Positions 6,524 through 7,625 of a DNA stretch of 7,625 nt are shown in pieces. The notes under the pieces are model-generated. The model did no database searches and was not told the DNA's origin. It saw only the letters and a program-made list of their open reading frames with translations. Source of the DNA: Wenzhouxiangella sp. (GTDB taxonomy: Bacteria; Pseudomonadota; Gammaproteobacteria; Xanthomonadales; Wenzhouxiangellaceae); contig SLJA01000060.1 in assembly GCA_007135355.1 (NCBI GenBank), forward strand, positions 1 through 7,625, written 5' to 3'. The position numbers and the translations under genes were made by a program. How positions within the stretch are numbered: the first letter of the stretch is position 1; every line of letters starts with the position of its first letter.

Positions 6524-7625
6524 ATGGAACTCGATCCGATCCTCATCTCGCGAATTCAGTTCGCATTCGTTGTATCTTTTCACGCTATTTTTCCGGTATT
6601 TACCATTGGCTTGGCGGCCTATGTGGCGGTGCTGGAAGCCCTGCACTTCCGTACCAATAATCCGGTCTATCTGAAACTGTCGAAGTTCTGGATCAAGGTG
6701 TTTGCCGTGGTCTTCGGCATGGGCGTGGTATCGGGCATTGTCATGGCCTTCCAGTTCGGTACCAACTGGAGCAATTTCGCCTTTTCAGCCTCCAACTTCT
6801 TAGGACCCGTGCTGAGTTACGAGGTGGTCACGGCGTTTTTCCTTGAGGCCACCTTCCTCGGCGTACTGCTGTTCGGTCGCGACAAGGTGCCAAAAGGCAT
6901 GCATCTGTTCTCGGCCTGCATGGTCGCGATCGGCACATTCATTTCATCATTCTGGATCCTGTCGGCCAACAGCTGGATGCATACGCCTGCCGGAACCGAA
7001 ATGGTGGATGGCATGGTGCAGATGACCTCCTGGGTCCAGGCCATCTTCAACCCGTCGTTCCCCTATCGCTTCGGACACATGGCGCTGGCTTCCTTCATTA
7101 CCGGCGGCATCGTGGTTGCCGGCGTCAGCGCCTGGTATCTGCGCAACGGTCGCAACATCGAGACCAGCAAGAAGGCGCTCAAGATGTGCGTCATCATGCT
7201 GGCGGTGGCGACCCCGCTGCAGCTATTTGTCGGCCATGAGCATGGTTTGAACACCTTCGAGCATCAGCCGATGAAGGTGGCAGCCATGGAAGGCGCCTGG
7301 GAAACCAAGGCGGGAGCGCCGCTGATCCTGTTCGCCATTCCGGACGCAGCCAACGAGCGCAACCTGTTTGAAATCAGCATCCCCTACCTGGCCAGCATCG
7401 TCCTGACCAAGAGCCCCAGCGGGGTGGTTCCGGGCCTGCTCGAGGTACCTGCCGATGAGCGCCCACCGGTGGGCATCGTGTTCTGGTCATTCCGCGTCAT
7501 GGTCGCGCTGGGCCTGATCTTTATCGCGGTGTATCTGCTGGCGGCCTGGCAGCTGTATCGCGGCACGCTGTACGAATCGCGTCGTCTGCTGCAGGTCTTT
7601 ACCTGGCTGATTCCGACACCGTTCA
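6524..7625 (+). CDS. cydA: Cytochrome bd-type / cyanide-insensitive ubiquinol oxidase subunit I, 5' part
   Basis: The first 367 residues of the heme-bearing subunit of a bd-family quinol:O2 oxidoreductase in the inner membrane; the frame runs open off the window, and a cydB/cioB partner is expected beyond. Conserved ligands are at the family positions: His20 (heme b595/d side; E. coli H19), Glu100 and Glu108 in SYEVVTAFFLEATFLG (E. coli E99/E107), His185 in YRFGHMALASF (E. coli H186), and K251-V-A-A-M-E256 (E. coli K252/E257) in the quinol-binding loop. At least five or six strongly hydrophobic helices are seen. The loop after E256 goes through GAPLILFAIPDAANERN to FEISIPYLAS and then ADERPPVGIVFWSFRVMV, which looks like the short Q-loop, CioA-type branch rather than E. 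coli CydA. The start ATG 6524 has AAGG 8 nt upstream. cioA would be an equally fair symbol. Confidence 0.94.
   Translation, partial: MELDPILISRIQFAFVVSFHAIFPVFTIGLAAYVAVLEALHFRTNNPVYLKLSKFWIKVFAVVFGMGVVSGIVMAFQFGTNWSNFAFSASNFLGPVLSYEVVTAFFLEATFLGVLLFGRDKVPKGMHLFSACMVAIGTFISSFWILSANSWMHTPAGTEMVDGMVQMTSWVQAIFNPSFPYRFGHMALASFITGGIVVAGVSAWYLRNGRNIETSKKALKMCVIMLAVATPLQLFVGHEHGLNTFEHQPMKVAAMEGAWETKAGAPLILFAIPDAANERNLFEISIPYLASIVLTKSPSGVVPGLLEVPADERPPVGIVFWSFRVMVALGLIFIAVYLLAAWQLYRGTLYESRRLLQVFTWLIPTPF

Overview
This window looks like chromosomal core sequence from a GC-rich gammaproteobacterium. The phosphoribosylpyrophosphate synthetase (Prs) C-terminus, as I remember the family, reads most like Xanthomonadales or Wenzhouxiangella-type proteins. 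The block TPR lipoprotein - lolB - tRNA-Gln - prs, divergent from hemA - prfA, is a known gammaproteobacterial neighbourhood. No database search was possible, so the taxon is an inference. I see no mobile element, CRISPR array, prophage, toxin-antitoxin or defence gene, and no gene-free stretch over 300 bases.

Layout, left to right. The 3' end of a membrane transporter gene (+ strand, 3-152) converges on prs with a 15-base gap. A leftward block follows. Read in its own direction, it starts at 3672 with a TPR-repeat lipoprotein, whose stop overlaps the start of lolB as ATGA. A consensus TATAAT promoter just past lolB then drives tRNA-Gln(UUG) and prs. A rightward block starts at 3683, only 10 bases from the TPR start codon. 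It runs hemA (glutamyl-tRNA reductase), prfA (release factor 1) and yjbQ, each overlapping or nearly touching the next. After an 80-base spacer with its own promoter candidate comes the 5' part of a cytochrome bd-type / cyanide-insensitive quinol oxidase subunit I gene, cut by the window end.

The functions are housekeeping: nucleotide precursor supply (Prs), outer-membrane lipoprotein insertion (LolB), the first committed step of tetrapyrrole synthesis (HemA), translation termination (RF1), and a heme-containing terminal oxidase that consumes the product of the HemA pathway.

I found no convincing undescribed system. The points worth a second look are departures from the usual gene order (ispE absent between lolB and tRNA-Gln; rplY/pth absent after prs; prmC absent after prfA, with yjbQ in its place), the very tight hemA/TPR divergent start region without Shine-Dalgarno sequences, a second GGQ tripeptide in RF1, alternative TTG starts for prs and prfA, and an FNR/ANR-like palindrome before the oxidase gene.
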